From positions 11,559,962 to 11,623,961 of the forward strand of contig CM038720.1 of assembly GCA_021613375.1 (NCBI GenBank): 64,000 nucleotides of DNA, given 5' to 3'. The stretch comes from Megaleporinus macrocephalus. Taxonomy: Eukaryota > Chordata > Actinopteri > Characiformes > Anostomidae. Under the pieces are notes generated by a model that saw only the letters and a list, made by a program, of their open reading frames with translations, was not told where the DNA came from and searched no databases. A program made the translations under genes and the position numbers. This document shows, one piece after another, positions 1-10,592 of this stretch. The first letter of the stretch is position 1. Every line of letters begins with the position of its first letter.

Positions 1-517
1 TAAAGGACACCATATTGATCTACAGAGTCCAAGGCAACACAATACCAACACAAATCTTAGCTTGGCCTGGTTTTCAGACATACTGAACAGCTACTAACAC
101 ATAAGAATAGCTTTTGAACCAAATCAGTCAGTGGCTCATTTAGACATACAATAGCGCTTGTGTTTCTTGTTGCGCCATTTAACCTTCATTAAAACATTTT
201 AAATCAAACGTGGCTTAAACAAGTGGGTCATTTTCCATTAACAGTGGGAAACCGTGCCACAGAGGTTGCAGGGATTTAAAAGGTGCTAAAAATATTAGGC
301 TCAGCTCCAAGAGGCAGTAGGTTAAAAATGTATTTAATTTTTCTTTTTTTTTTTGTCATGATTAATGATGTCATGATTCATAATCAAATGTAAAAAAAAG
401 TGTAAAACAGCTCATCACATATCCAAGTTTCAATTTTTGGGAAACCATTTTTAATAGGAAAACACGGTTTAAACAATGTTAATGTTTACTATATACCTTA
501 ACATTATCCTGTATAAG

Positions 518-605
<88 letters not shown>

Positions 606-1581
606 AGAATTTGGTCAGTGGTGTTCTCAATATTGTTCTCAACTTTTTAATTGCTTCTTTGGGTCAAGGCTCATCAGAGAGGCAGCATGTCTGTACATCA
701 GAAAGCGTGTGTGTACTTCAGTTCAGGAATTCATTAATAGTTTTGTTTATCAGCCAGCATATAACTTCCATGTATCACTGGTGTTATGTGCTTTAAAGGC
801 TGGGTAATTTAAATTCTGTTAAAATAATGGCACATATCATTTATATCATTGATTTTAAATGGTTACACAAGTTGGCCATCAATGGGTGAGCCAATTAACT
901 AAATCCTCAATCTTAATCAGAATGTTGTTGATGTCACATATACATATAACATCAGTGACATGTTGTGACACCAGTGACTAATTGTGACTATCTAAGACCA
1001 CTAACGTCATGAACAATTAGAACACTACAGAAATTTTATCCTTAATTATGTTTACGTTTGTTAGTGCTTATTTTGCTATTCTGGCGAGGTGAGGCCAGAC
1101 AGACAGCTGCTTAAAAGCGAAACACGTTCTCTCCTCAGTCCTGAGACTGGATAGTTTAAAACATATGTTTACTTATGAAACATGCTCTACTAAATAAGAT
1201 GATTTATAGTTTTTTATTGAGAAACATAAGATTTAGTGTCCTGTATACTGGACATTTAGACATAGGTGTGTGAAATGTTTGTTTGTATGGAAGTTCTCAG
1301 TAAATGAGAAGCTAAATTATCCAACCCACCAATGCAAAGTGTCAGTGGACTGTCAGTATTTAGCACCTCATTCATTTAATCTGGGTTACAAACCTTTTAT
1401 AGTAGATTTTTGATATTTGAGGAGTTTGAGAGGGCTAGCCATCCTGCCCACCCAGAGAGAGTAACATGGGACTTCCTTAGATGTGGCATCTCTCAGGTTT
1501 TAACAAAGACAGGATCCTCAGACAGAGCCCACAAATACATGTAGTTGTATTTAGTTTTACAATCCAGACAGATGTTCATGA
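1..1581. other. Intergenic, no gene seen
   Basis: AT-rich sequence with stops in all frames apart from a frame that simply runs through the TA microsatellite at 523-603. I see no coding similarity, RNA gene or clear transposon end here. Confidence 0.6.
523..603. repeat. (TA)n microsatellite, about 40 repeats
   Basis: An uninterrupted TA run. The peptide with alternating Tyr-Ile read through it is an artefact of the dinucleotide repeat. Confidence 0.98.
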
Positions 1582-2570
1582 ACACTATCAGTCAAACGTA
1601 TGGACACACCTACCCAGGTTTTTCTTATTTGTACCATTTTAATATTAATAATATTAGTGAATAATTAAGAAGACATCAAAACTTTAAAATAACATTTATG
1701 GAATCATTGTTGGAGCCGAATTAAACATCTGGTTATTGTTTATAGAATGTTTATAGTGTCTTTTAGAAATTAGCTCATTCGCTCTGATGCAGGCTCACAT
1801 GCTGTTAACATTCTGGCCAGCAGCTTCACGAGGAGCAACACAAGCTGCTTTTCTAACAGGACTGAAGAAGATAGCATACATGCTGAGCTCTTGTAGTTTC
1901 TGAAAAACATTGGTAAGGATGTTATAGGTGTTCTAAAGTCTTCCAATGCATTAAGATCAAAATGTCTCTCTTCTTTTACTTTCGGCTTTTCCCGTTTCAG
2001 GGGTCGCCACAGCGAGTCATCCTCCTCCATCTCACTCTGTCCTCTGCATCCTCTGTCCTCACACCAACTACTTCCATGTCCTCTCTAACTGCATCCATAT
2101 ATCTCCTTCTTGGTCTTTCTCTTTGTCTTTTTCCTGGCAGCTGCATTTCTAACATCCTTCTACCAACATACCCGCTGTCCCTCCTCTGGAGATGTCCAAA
2201 CCATCTCAGACTGGCCTCTCAAACTCTATCTCCTAGTTGTTTAACCTGTGCTGTACCTCTGATGGTCTCATTCCTAACCTTATTCATCCTTGTCACTCCC
2301 AAGGAGAACCTCAGCATCTTCAGCTCTGCCACTTCTCCTGTCTTTTTGTCAATGCTACTGTCTTCAAACCATACAACATAGGAGGTCTCACCACTGTCTT
2401 GTAAACTTTTCCTTTGACCTTTGCTGCCGCTCTTTTGTCACAAATCACTCCTGAAACTTTTCTCCATGCACTCCATCCTGTCTGGACTCTTTTCCTTACC
2501 TCTAAACCACATTCCCCATTTTCCTGAATATATAAATTCAATTGTGTCCAAACTTTTGACTGCGAGAGTA
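1582..2570. mobile_element. DNA transposon (MITE-like) with terminal inverted repeats, carrying a LINE insert
   Basis: The left end reads CAGTCAAACGTATGGACAC at 1589. The right end reads GTGTCCAAACTTTTGACTG at 2544-2562, its imperfect reverse complement (17 of 19 positions match). These termini resemble a very common fish DNA repeat whose ends read 'agtcaaaagtttggacacacc'. The left 190 bases (to about 1780) continue with that repeat's typical 'gacatcaaaac' and 'taacatttatggaatcattg' text. Much of the interior is replaced by a minus-strand LINE fragment, so the element is non-autonomous and nested. Superfamily is not established. The outermost bases (acactat and gagagta) are only roughly symmetric, so exact boundaries are uncertain by a few bases. 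Confidence 0.7.
1968..2525 (-). pseudogene. 5'-truncated RTE-type LINE, ORF2 C-terminal remnant
   Basis: On the minus strand the sequence encodes the C-terminal tail of a non-LTR reverse transcriptase of the RTE-like type common in fish. Pieces seen in order are NGECGLEVRKRVQTGWSAW, KGKVYKTVVRPPMLYGL, VALTKRQE, then in other frames a leucine-rich 'LKMLRFSLGVTRM'-like stretch, and finally RWRRMTRCGDP followed by a stop at 1997-1999. The frame changes after 'TKRQE', so the copy is broken by small indels. Only the region after the reverse transcriptase core is present, with no polymerase catalytic motif, consistent with 5' truncation during retrotransposition. It lies inside the inverted-repeat transposon at 1582-2570. 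Clade assignment (RTE) is from recognition of the C-terminal signature and is moderately sure; LINE origin is firmer. Confidence 0.8.
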
Positions 2571-3965
2571 AATCAGATCAGCCCTGTTATTTGTAAGTGA
2601 TCAGATTGGACTTGTGTTTTCAGACGTCACTGACCTCTTTGCATGGGCTGTTGTGATAACAACATAGGCGTCTGTACCTACATAACAAAACCCCGGGGAA
2701 TTCCTTCACTCTGGATTGGACATCATTGTTTTGTTTGAAAAATCTGATTTTAGAGGCCAAAGCATTAAGTCCGAGACGCATCTGTAAACCACCAGCAAAT
2801 GTGTTTTGAATCCAGTTTGCACAAGTTGGATTTCACGTGTGCTTTTGCTGTCCAAACTTTAAAAAAATCTAATCAGGGTACAAACTAAATCAGAACAGGG
2901 CATTATCTCCTGCCAGTTACTGATCTTCACAGTAAAGAACTGAAAACAATGTACATTTTCTGTTTATATATTGTAGTAATTCCACTAGACTACTGTAAAG
3001 TATGATGCATTCTGGGAGATACAAAGCTCAAGCTATGTCAGATTTTGCAGTAATTGGATGTCTCATCATTTCTTACCCTTTTTGTTCATTTGCCTTTATT
3101 TATTTATTTTTATGTACAATTAAATGAACCTAAATGGGTTTGTTTTAAAACCTTTTCCTACAAGAGGTCTCCTGAAGGTCCTACCATAATACCTTGCTGC
3201 ATCATATAACCGGGCTGTTCACCAATCCAGTGCGTGCGGGAGTGGGACAACATTAAAACGGACGGATGAGAAAACTTATTCTAAATAGTTTTAAAGCAAC
3301 CAATCACATGATCACATAAACTACATGACTGTGCTACAGATAGGGTGGAGCCTTTAAGGTTGTATTCTCTGTGAAATGAGTTTTCATATAAGTGCCTGTA
3401 TAGGCGAACCTGCACAGCACAGCTCCCTTCAAATTGATTCTTTTTGAATGAGGTGCAGCACACGTGGTAAACACCAACTTACAACAAAGGTGCATGCCCG
3501 CCAACCATGACAGCACAGGGATGTGGGGTCGGAGATGCAGCGATTGCACCAGTTTTGCTCACAATGCCTGTATAAAGTTAGCTTTAGACGGTCAGTCGGC
3601 CCACAGTGAAGCCCACTAGAGGCAAGTCTGGCAGTTATTTTTAGTTGTGATTATTCAGATATTAATTATTTGTGAATAGATTATGTCACATATTAGACAT
3701 TATTAACCCTCATATGGGACTACAGGCAGGAGCGGGATGGTATATTTGTATGGCCAGTGGGATCAGGACCAATGAGCGGATAAATTCTACCTCAAATATA
3801 TGTTTGGATCTATTCCATGTGTTCTAAGCAGGATGGTGTTCATTTTCTTGTTTGGTTAACTCATTCATTTCAAAATGTTCCAATTAATAGATTTAATTAC
3901 TGCCATCTTGGTAGTATTATTAACTGGTGTAACATAACGTAATGTGGTGTTCAGTTCTGCCAGAA
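2571..3965. other. Intergenic, no gene seen
   Basis: Mixed composition. Short open frames near 3281-3549 have no recognisable similarity. Nothing in this stretch supports a gene or a well-bounded repeat. Confidence 0.5.
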
Positions 3966-4865
3966 AGACTCTATGATACAATTATTAAAGGATACAGTTA
4001 TTTGGAACTTGAGTCTTTGGTGTAGGCCTGGTCCTCGGTCCAGGTTTGGGATGTCAAGACGCCCACGTATCCTGCCAGATAGGAGCACACCAATTTATTT
4101 AGCATTTTATATTGTTGTCTGATGTTTACATGAAAGGTATGTGGCTCTGGCTGCACAGCTGTCTGTGTTTATTTTCACATGTTGCCTTTGTATGGACATC
4201 TCTCTGTAAACCAGCCAATCAGAGCAGAGTTTATCAAATTATTCATGAGCTCATCAAAAATGGAAAACAGGTCATTTCGTTCTAGGACCGAATCAAGATG
4301 CTAAGATGCTAAGAAGGTCAAAGATGCTCTGTGCTGGCCCAAGCTGGTCTAAGCTGGTTAATGCCTGTCCAAGCTGGTTTATGCTGGTCTAAGCTGGTTA
4401 ATGCCTGTCCAAGCTGGTTTAGGCTGGTCTATGCTAGCATAATATGATCTACGATGGTCTAAAATGGTCTACGCTAGTGTAATAGTGTAATATGGTCTAT
4501 GCTGGTCTAGCTGTTAAATGCATGTCCAGGCTGGTTTAGGCTGGTCAAAGCTGGTCTATGATGGTTTATGCAGGTCTAATATGGTCTATGCTTGTCTAAA
4601 ATGGTTTATGCTGGCCTAAGCTGGTTTATGCTGGTCTATGCTGGCCTGTGCTGTTCCAAGCTGGACTATGCTGGTCTAAAATGGTCTATGATGGACTAAG
4701 CTGGTCTATGCTGGTCTAAGATAGCTTATGCTGGTCTGGTGCTGGTTTAGGATACAATTATTTGGAACTTAAGGAGTCTTTAGCATAGGCCCAATCCTAT
4801 GTTCCTATGTTCAGGTTTGGAGTGTTTGGACGTCCACTTATCTTGCCAGATAGGAGCACATCTCT
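3966..4865. repeat. Dispersed element with internal minisatellite and duplicated flanks (copy 1)
   Basis: The block 3980-4091 (ggatacagttatttggaact ... tgccagataggagcaca) recurs in the same orientation at 4749-4860, bracketing a minisatellite. Bases 4092-4350 also match 6716-6960, sharing 'tagcattttatattgtt', 'aaaccagccaatcagagcag' and 'gctctgtgctggcccaagct'. The whole is therefore a copy of a dispersed element that carries the array with it. No open reading frame of interest is present. Confidence 0.7.
4305..4748. repeat. Degenerate about 10-bp minisatellite, unit near GGTCTATGCT
   Basis: About 40 imperfect 10-bp units (variants ggtctaagct, ggtttatgct, ggtctaaaat, ggccaagct). Small phase shifts and occasional 'taatgcctgtcc' insertions are present. 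The same motif fills 6895-7620. Confidence 0.9.
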
Positions 4866-5689
4866 AAACAACTGGGCAGGACCAAAATGGTGGTAGTTGG
4901 GAGGAATGGAAGGAGGAGAAAGTCAAAACATCAGCACATGAAAGCAGCCGGAGGGAAAGAAAAGTAGAGTCATTTTAAAGACTGGTGCAGGCTATTGGTC
5001 GTGAGTAATGAATGACGAAGCAGGTCATGAATGAATGAATGACGAAGCAGAATTTTCACTAAAGCTTCCATTTCACTTTGTGATGGGTAGCTATCTTTAC
5101 ATGATGTTCCACATACTGTAGTAAAACTGATGGTACATATTTGTTGTAACTTCTTTCTAGCCATCAGAATGAAGAGGGAGACCAGTTTAGAGTATCTTTT
5201 TTTATTCTTAGGATACTGCAGTACAGATGTTCTGGGAGCGCTCAACCCTGGTCTGGTCTAAACATGGTCTAACTTCAACCTAGAAAACACACTGTATTTA
5301 AATCCAGGCTGTCAATAGGTCAACCAGCCTCTACCAGCCTATCTCCAAGGCTTAGGGCTAGGGCAGGATCTGCTAAGCCAAAACCCTAAACGACGGGTTT
5401 CACTAAACCATAAGCAATGTGGTTTCGTCAGTGTCCATAAGCTTTTAACAGACACCATAGGTTGTAAAATATATTCAACATATTAGAGCAACTATGTGCT
5501 GTACATACCCAGAGGTACTGGGTAGAAATGCAGAAAAACTGAGTAGTACTGCATTTGTATGATACAGCATGTATATTGGACACTGCTGGAGAAGCTACCG
5601 GCAGTATATTACTGTAGTTATTAGAGGGTAAGTATTGCAAAACATACCTGCGACTACATTTTCATGGGCCTTTTGTTGCATTAAGCTGG
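4866..5689. other. Intergenic, no gene seen
   Basis: Includes a short local duplication (atgaatgacgaagcag at 5008 and 5036) and low-complexity 'ccagcctctaccagcctatctcc'. Short open frames on the minus strand (4970-5245, 5428-5640) show no recognisable domain. Confidence 0.5.
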
Positions 5690-6400
5690 AACGCATCCGC
5701 TCCTAGAACTCCTCTGAGCGATTTCAGCCGAAGTCATTAAGCTGAAGTCCACGAGTTGCATCTCCATATTGACCTTTTACCCCATCTGACTACACTCCCA
5801 GTGTTGTCTCTGTCATGTCTACTACATGTGAAGTAGCAGTGCTCCGTCTTCCCCTCCACATCCCCCCTCAGTGCACCTATTCTAATGTGTTCTGGGTGAG
5901 TCCGTGTCCTGGAGCTAAAATCAGAACGTTAGTGGTGAAATTCAAAAAAAGCAATCAAATTTTCTGTCTCGGTAAGCAGAGCGGCGCTAGCTCGGGGTCA
6001 TCCGCCGCCTGCCGCTCCTGCTTCCACAGGCGCTTCACGCTAGCCCTCAGGCTTACCTGTGTAATTAACTTTTTTTCCCCCTCCCAGCCTCTGAGTGGTG
6101 CATTTCTCCCTAGCACCACAAATGCTTGATATCCCTGTGGACCGCCGGTGTGCCTTAATGACTCCACCCCCCCCAAAAGTCCCCACGTCGCCTCCCACTA
6201 CTCCCGCAGTAAAACGAGCCCTATGCCCCATCATCAGGCCTGATTAACGAGACAGAATTTTGATTAGGAGGCGCCGCTCCTGATTCATGCCTTATGGTTT
6301 TTCATTTGGAAACATTAAAGGAATAATCAAGGGAGCGAGATGTAATTCTTTTCCCATTATATCCACTCAGGGATTACTGTAGTGTGTAATTGTAAGTATG
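5690..6400. promoter_or_regulatory. Candidate conserved noncoding element cluster
   Basis: Repeat-free, balanced-composition DNA standing out from its AT-rich and minisatellite surroundings. Homeodomain-like TAATTA/ATTAAC words (5692, 6061, 6243), 'ttatggtttttcatttgg' and 'aataatcaagggagcgagatg' are typical of vertebrate noncoding elements near developmental regulators. Open frames here (for example 5815-6129) lack recognisable domains and overlap in both strands. This is inference from texture only, because conservation cannot be measured here. Confidence 0.3.
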
Positions 6401-6715
6401 TACGTACTACGGTTTTCAATCGATGATTGATGAAGGTTCAAGAGTGCAGCCTCGCCAGACTTCTTTAAGAAGTCGTGACAACGAACTCGAGTTCTTAAAT
6501 GGTGTTAGTCATCCAGTCACTTGCAGTTCAGCACCTAGAATCTCAGTTCCACTGAAGGCAGAAGTGCAGCTGCATGCAAACCGTGAACCTAACCTGACTT
6601 AACCCTAAAATATACATTCTTCCACAAACGACAAAGCACAGGTTCCTTATATTTGATTAACTCAGTTGCCAAGAACTGTCAGCTCTTTACAAGACTGTGG
6701 CAGAGTCTGCACAGA

Positions 6716-7765
6716 ATGTATTTATGTAGCATTTTATATTGTTCTCTGATGTCTACATAGAAGGTATGTGACTGGCCGCATAGCTGCCTGTGTTTATTTT
6801 GACATGCTGCTTTTTTATGAACATCTTGCTGTAAACCAGCCAATCAGAGCAGAGCTCTGAGCTCACCAAAAAATGGAAAACAGCTCATTTCATTCTAGGA
6901 CAGGATCAAGATGCTAAGATGCAAAGAAGGTCTAAGATGCTCTGTGCTGGCCCAAGCTGGTTTATGCTGGTCTAATCTGGTATATTTTGGTCTAATATCG
7001 TCTAAGATGGTCTATGCTAGTGTAATATGGTCTAAGCTGGTCTAGGATGGTCTATACTGGTCTAAGACGCTTTGTGTTGGCCCTAGCTGGTCTAAGCTGG
7101 TTAATGGATGTATGCTGATTTACGCTGGTTTTTGCTGATCTAGGCTGGTCATTGCTGTTCCAAGCTGGTTTATCCAGGTCTAAGATGGTCTATGCTGATC
7201 TAAGATGCTGGTCTAAGATGGTTTATGCAGGTACAAACTGGTTTATGCTGGTCTAGGCTGATCTGTGCTGTTCCAAGCTGGTCTATGCTGGTCTAAAATG
7301 GTCTATGCTGGACTAAGATGGTCTATGCTGGTCTGGTATATGATGGTCTAATATGGTCTAGGATAGTCTAAGATGGTCGATGCTAGTGTAATATGGTCTA
7401 AGCAGGTCTAAGATGGTCTTTACTGGTCTAAGATGCTCTGTGCAGGTCTAATATAGCGTATAGCTTTGTTATGCCGATCTCAAATGGTTTATGCTGGTCT
7501 AGGCTGGTCGGTGCTGTTCCAAGCTTGTCTATGCTGGTCTAAGATGGACTATCCTGGGCTAAGCTGATCTATGCTGTTCTAAGATAGCTTATCCTGGGCT
7601 AAGCTGGTCTATGCTGATTTAGCTGGACACTTCAGTATGGACATGCTGGTTAACCAGCACGTCAGCATGAAAACACAACCTATGCTGCTATTGGTGGTGA
7701 TCAACTCCCATTCTTGCTTGACCAGCATACCAGCATCCAAACACAACATATGCTGGTCTATGCAG
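6716..7765. repeat. Dispersed element with minisatellite (copy 2)
   Basis: Bases 6716-6960 match 4092-4350 in the same orientation. A longer array of the about 10-bp GGTCTATGCT-like unit follows (6955-7620). Then comes 'ttaaccagcacgtcagcatg' and a short run of 'accagcataccagcat', which is the same motif on the opposite strand. No gene. Confidence 0.75.
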
Positions 7766-8019
7766 TTTTTTCTAGCAGCGTGTTAGTATGGTTCAGTAAA
7801 TTACTGTGAAAGCCCTGCAGCTAGTAGCCAGTAGTTCAGTAGTTTTGAAGCGAAATGTTATACATCAATGAATTTTGGCCAAACGAATCAGTTTAGCAAA
7901 ATAAATCTGTGGAACTTCTCACGTAAACATGGCTTTCACGCTAGCGGTTTTGCTTTTGCCAGAACTGCTGTGTTTGACCGCTTTCATATAATTTCCCATG
8001 TTGTATATGCACAGTTCGC

Positions 8020-8960
8020 AGTCAACTAGTCACGCAACTGGCACTCACTGGCGCTGGTGTCTTTGAGCTTGGCAGACAGTGGATCGTCGGCTCTGGGATG
8101 ACACGGTGATCGTAGACTTGTTGCCAGCCCTGTCTCTCAAACAATAGCAAACAGCCAGATAAACTGTGACACCGACTTGGATCCGTCTCCTCCGGTCTTC
8201 GTCGAGCCTGAGAAGCCGAGTCCGTCACGAGAGGCCGCCTCCATCAGAGCGACAGAGTACAGGGAAGCGACGAGAGGACAAAAATAAGACACATCAGCCT
8301 CCGTGGCCTCCCCTGCAGTGCAAGCGCTGACACCAGGCGAGCCTGGCGCTTCTCGAAGTCTTAACAAGCCGAGCTAGCCTTGCGCCTGACCTCATGAGTC
8401 TCTGTCAGTTTCTCGACGATTTAAGTGTCACTCACGCTTGGCTAATGTGAAGAAAGTAGACACGCCGTACTTCCATCTGCTGCCAGCTAAAACAGATGAT
8501 TAAGATGGAGAGCTGGCAGCGAGGACGCCTTGATCTGAGGCCGACTTCCGATTAAATAAGGAGGATAAAAAGCAAAGTAACAGAAAGGAAGCCTTCAGAG
8601 AGCTTTTGTAGCAGTTAGCGTGATTAGCAAGAGCAATCATGCTTTTACCTTTGAAAGGCGCTGTATTTCTTCCATACATCATACGCATTCCTTATTCCTC
8701 CTATTCCTCCTCATCTTATTCTGAAGTGCCCGTGCCCTCGGAGGTGAAGGGAACGCGCTCCAAACATGATAAATCATTGCGAGTGGGATGGGAATTAAGC
8801 CGCCACACATCGAGCTGACCTCCGAGAAGGGTCAGGGCGGGTCAGAGAGGTGAAAAGGCGATTAGTCTGTCCACGCCGCTCGGAACTGACAAGAAAAAAA
8901 ACCTCATTTAGTCATTACTCTCCCAGCATCGCCTTCACTTGAGGTGAACAATGTACTCAC
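8020..8960. promoter_or_regulatory. Candidate conserved noncoding element cluster
   Basis: Roughly 900 bases of repeat-free sequence with more G+C than its flanks. It is rich in homeobox-like and bHLH-like words ('cagatgattaag' at 8492, 'catctgctgccagct' near 8475, 'ggaattaagccgcc' near 8790). Several stops lie in every frame, and short frames at 8022-8367 and 8500-8688 encode nothing recognisable. Conserved regulatory DNA is a guess from composition. Confidence 0.3.
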
Positions 8961-9283
8961 ATGAACTGGAACAGCCTTCGGGCCACTCATCATGCCTTAA
9001 TTCAGTTCCTGTCCTTTTAGCTGCCCCCACACACCTGCTACTCTCACGACCCTATCAAAAAGAGATGGAGAGAGAAGGGGAGAGTAGATAAGGATGTGAC
9101 AAAATCCATCAGAGAAAGAGCAAAGAGTAGAAGAAGCGCACTTCCATTTATAAAGTCGGCGAAAGTCACTTAAACCTAGCCCACAAATAATATGGCGACC
9201 TTGATGGAATGTGATAAAGTCACTAAAGGTTTGTTGTTTCTTGCTTATATATGATATGTAATAGCATTACTAATCAACCCACC

Positions 9284-9720
9284 CAACATGTCCATGTGGG
9301 CCCCATAGGGCTTTTATCTAGACTGTCTGGGCTTTACGTGGGCTTTCTGATTGGTGATACATGGGCCCCAGTTGGGTTATAACCTTGGGACCTAGTTAAT
9401 CTACCACTGGGGGCCCAGGTGGGTTGCAGTTATGGGACTCAGTTAGGTGACAGATGTGGCCACCAGGTGGGATACTATTTTGGGGCCCAGTTAGGCTGCC
9501 AGCTAAGGTACAGTTGGTGAAACTGTTTGGGTCACTGTCATGGGGTCCAGTTAGTCCACATGTGTGGTCTCAGCAGAGTTACAAGTGGATGGTTGTTTAC
9601 ATGGGTGCCACTTGCAGCCCACATTGGCGTGATTTGTGGAGTCAATGGACAAGTCTTTGCGGCCCCAAACTGGGGTGGTAGCCCATCTTTAACCCATGCA
9701 GGGCCCACATGGATGTGTTG
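9284..9720. mobile_element. Short non-autonomous DNA element with 20-bp terminal inverted repeats
   Basis: The left end CAACATGTCCATGTGGGCCC (9284-9303) is the inverse of the right end at 9701-9720, whose reverse complement is CAACACATCCATGTGGGCCC; 18 of 20 positions match. The 400-bp interior is a degenerate direct repeat of 'tggggcccagttaggytrcag'-like text. No coding potential; the apparent minus-strand frame (9538-10038) runs out of it into the next repeat. Confidence 0.75.
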
Positions 9721-9734
9721 ACTTGAAATGATGC

Positions 9735-10075
9735 CAAAGCATATTTTACAGTTATGTACTGAGATGGAATTCAGACTAAAATCTTTTTTGCTTTGAGTGA
9801 CTCTGCCTGGTCTAGCTCTTTGTGACTGAGCTGTTGTTGCTCCCAGACACTTCCATGTCACAGTAATAGCCCTTACAATTGACCGGGGCAGGTTTGGCAG
9901 GGCAGAAATTTCACAAACTGACTTGTTTGGCATCCCATTACTGTGCTCAGTCATAGAGTAACCATTCGGCTGCCTACTGTTAGATTGCATGGCTATGGGT
10001 TTGATTTCATACCCCAATGGCTGTGGTTGCTGAAACACCTAAAATCAGTAATTAGTAGGGGTGTCCACGAGATTC
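9735..10075. mobile_element. Dispersed fish DNA repeat, probably hAT-type MITE
   Basis: Carries landmark text such as 'gcctggtctagctctttgtg', 'ctgttgttgctcccagacac', 'cttacaattgaccggggcag', 'gattgcatggctatgggttt' and 'ggtgtccacgagattcattc'. This is a repeat I recognise as widespread in fish genomes. Class assignment is uncertain. It abuts the preceding inverted-repeat element. It contains no functional gene. Confidence 0.6.
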
Positions 10076-10404
10076 ATTCAGACATCCTGTTTTTCACACC
10101 TTGGACGTATATATAGTAGCATTCACTGCTATGAAAAAGACACAGCTTTTGCACAAGTTGTTGTGTTTTATTCACCAGCTGTTGTTGGCCACAGCTACAC
10201 CTCACATGAGCAGATATTTCAGTAAAAGTTCACTCCGAGTCGTATTTACTTTCACCTTATTTACTCGACCATCAGCTTGCGATTGACCCAACTTTTCCCA
10301 AAGAAGGCATCACAATAAGAGTTCTTATCAGAATATTCCTGTGAATAAATGTGAAACACTGTCACTGACAGTGCGGTGCATTGTGAACATATGATGTGTA
10401 TTAG

Positions 10405-10592
10405 CAATATATGATAGTCGAGATCCAGACCTGTCTATCAAGAATGGGAAAAAGATTCCACATTCCCATTTACAACAGTTGGTGTCCTTATTTCCCAAAT
10501 GACTACTGAATGCTGTTAAAAGGAAAGTGATGCAAAATTATGGTAAACATGTTCCTGTCCCAACTTTTTTGGAACATGTTATAGGCATTACA
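10405..10592 (+). pseudogene. Tc1/mariner transposase remnant, 3' end
   Basis: The + strand reads as the tail of a DD34E-type transposase: 'LQSRPV', then directly 'YQEWEKDS', a Leu-Val-rich 'TTVGVL' stretch, 'QMTTECC' and a downstream 'gtcccaacttttttggaac' non-coding end. The segment between the Pro-rich catalytic region and the 'QEW' helix is deleted compared with the fuller relative at 59,015-59,657. The copy stops abruptly at 10,592, where an inverted-repeat element begins. Confidence 0.65.

Noticed and set aside
476..796. 106-codon frame with Tyr-Ile run
   Set aside because: Created by the TA microsatellite at 523-603.
9538..10038. 166-codon minus-strand frame
   Set aside because: It spans two adjacent dispersed repeats (a TIR element and a hAT-like repeat), so it is a chance fusion.
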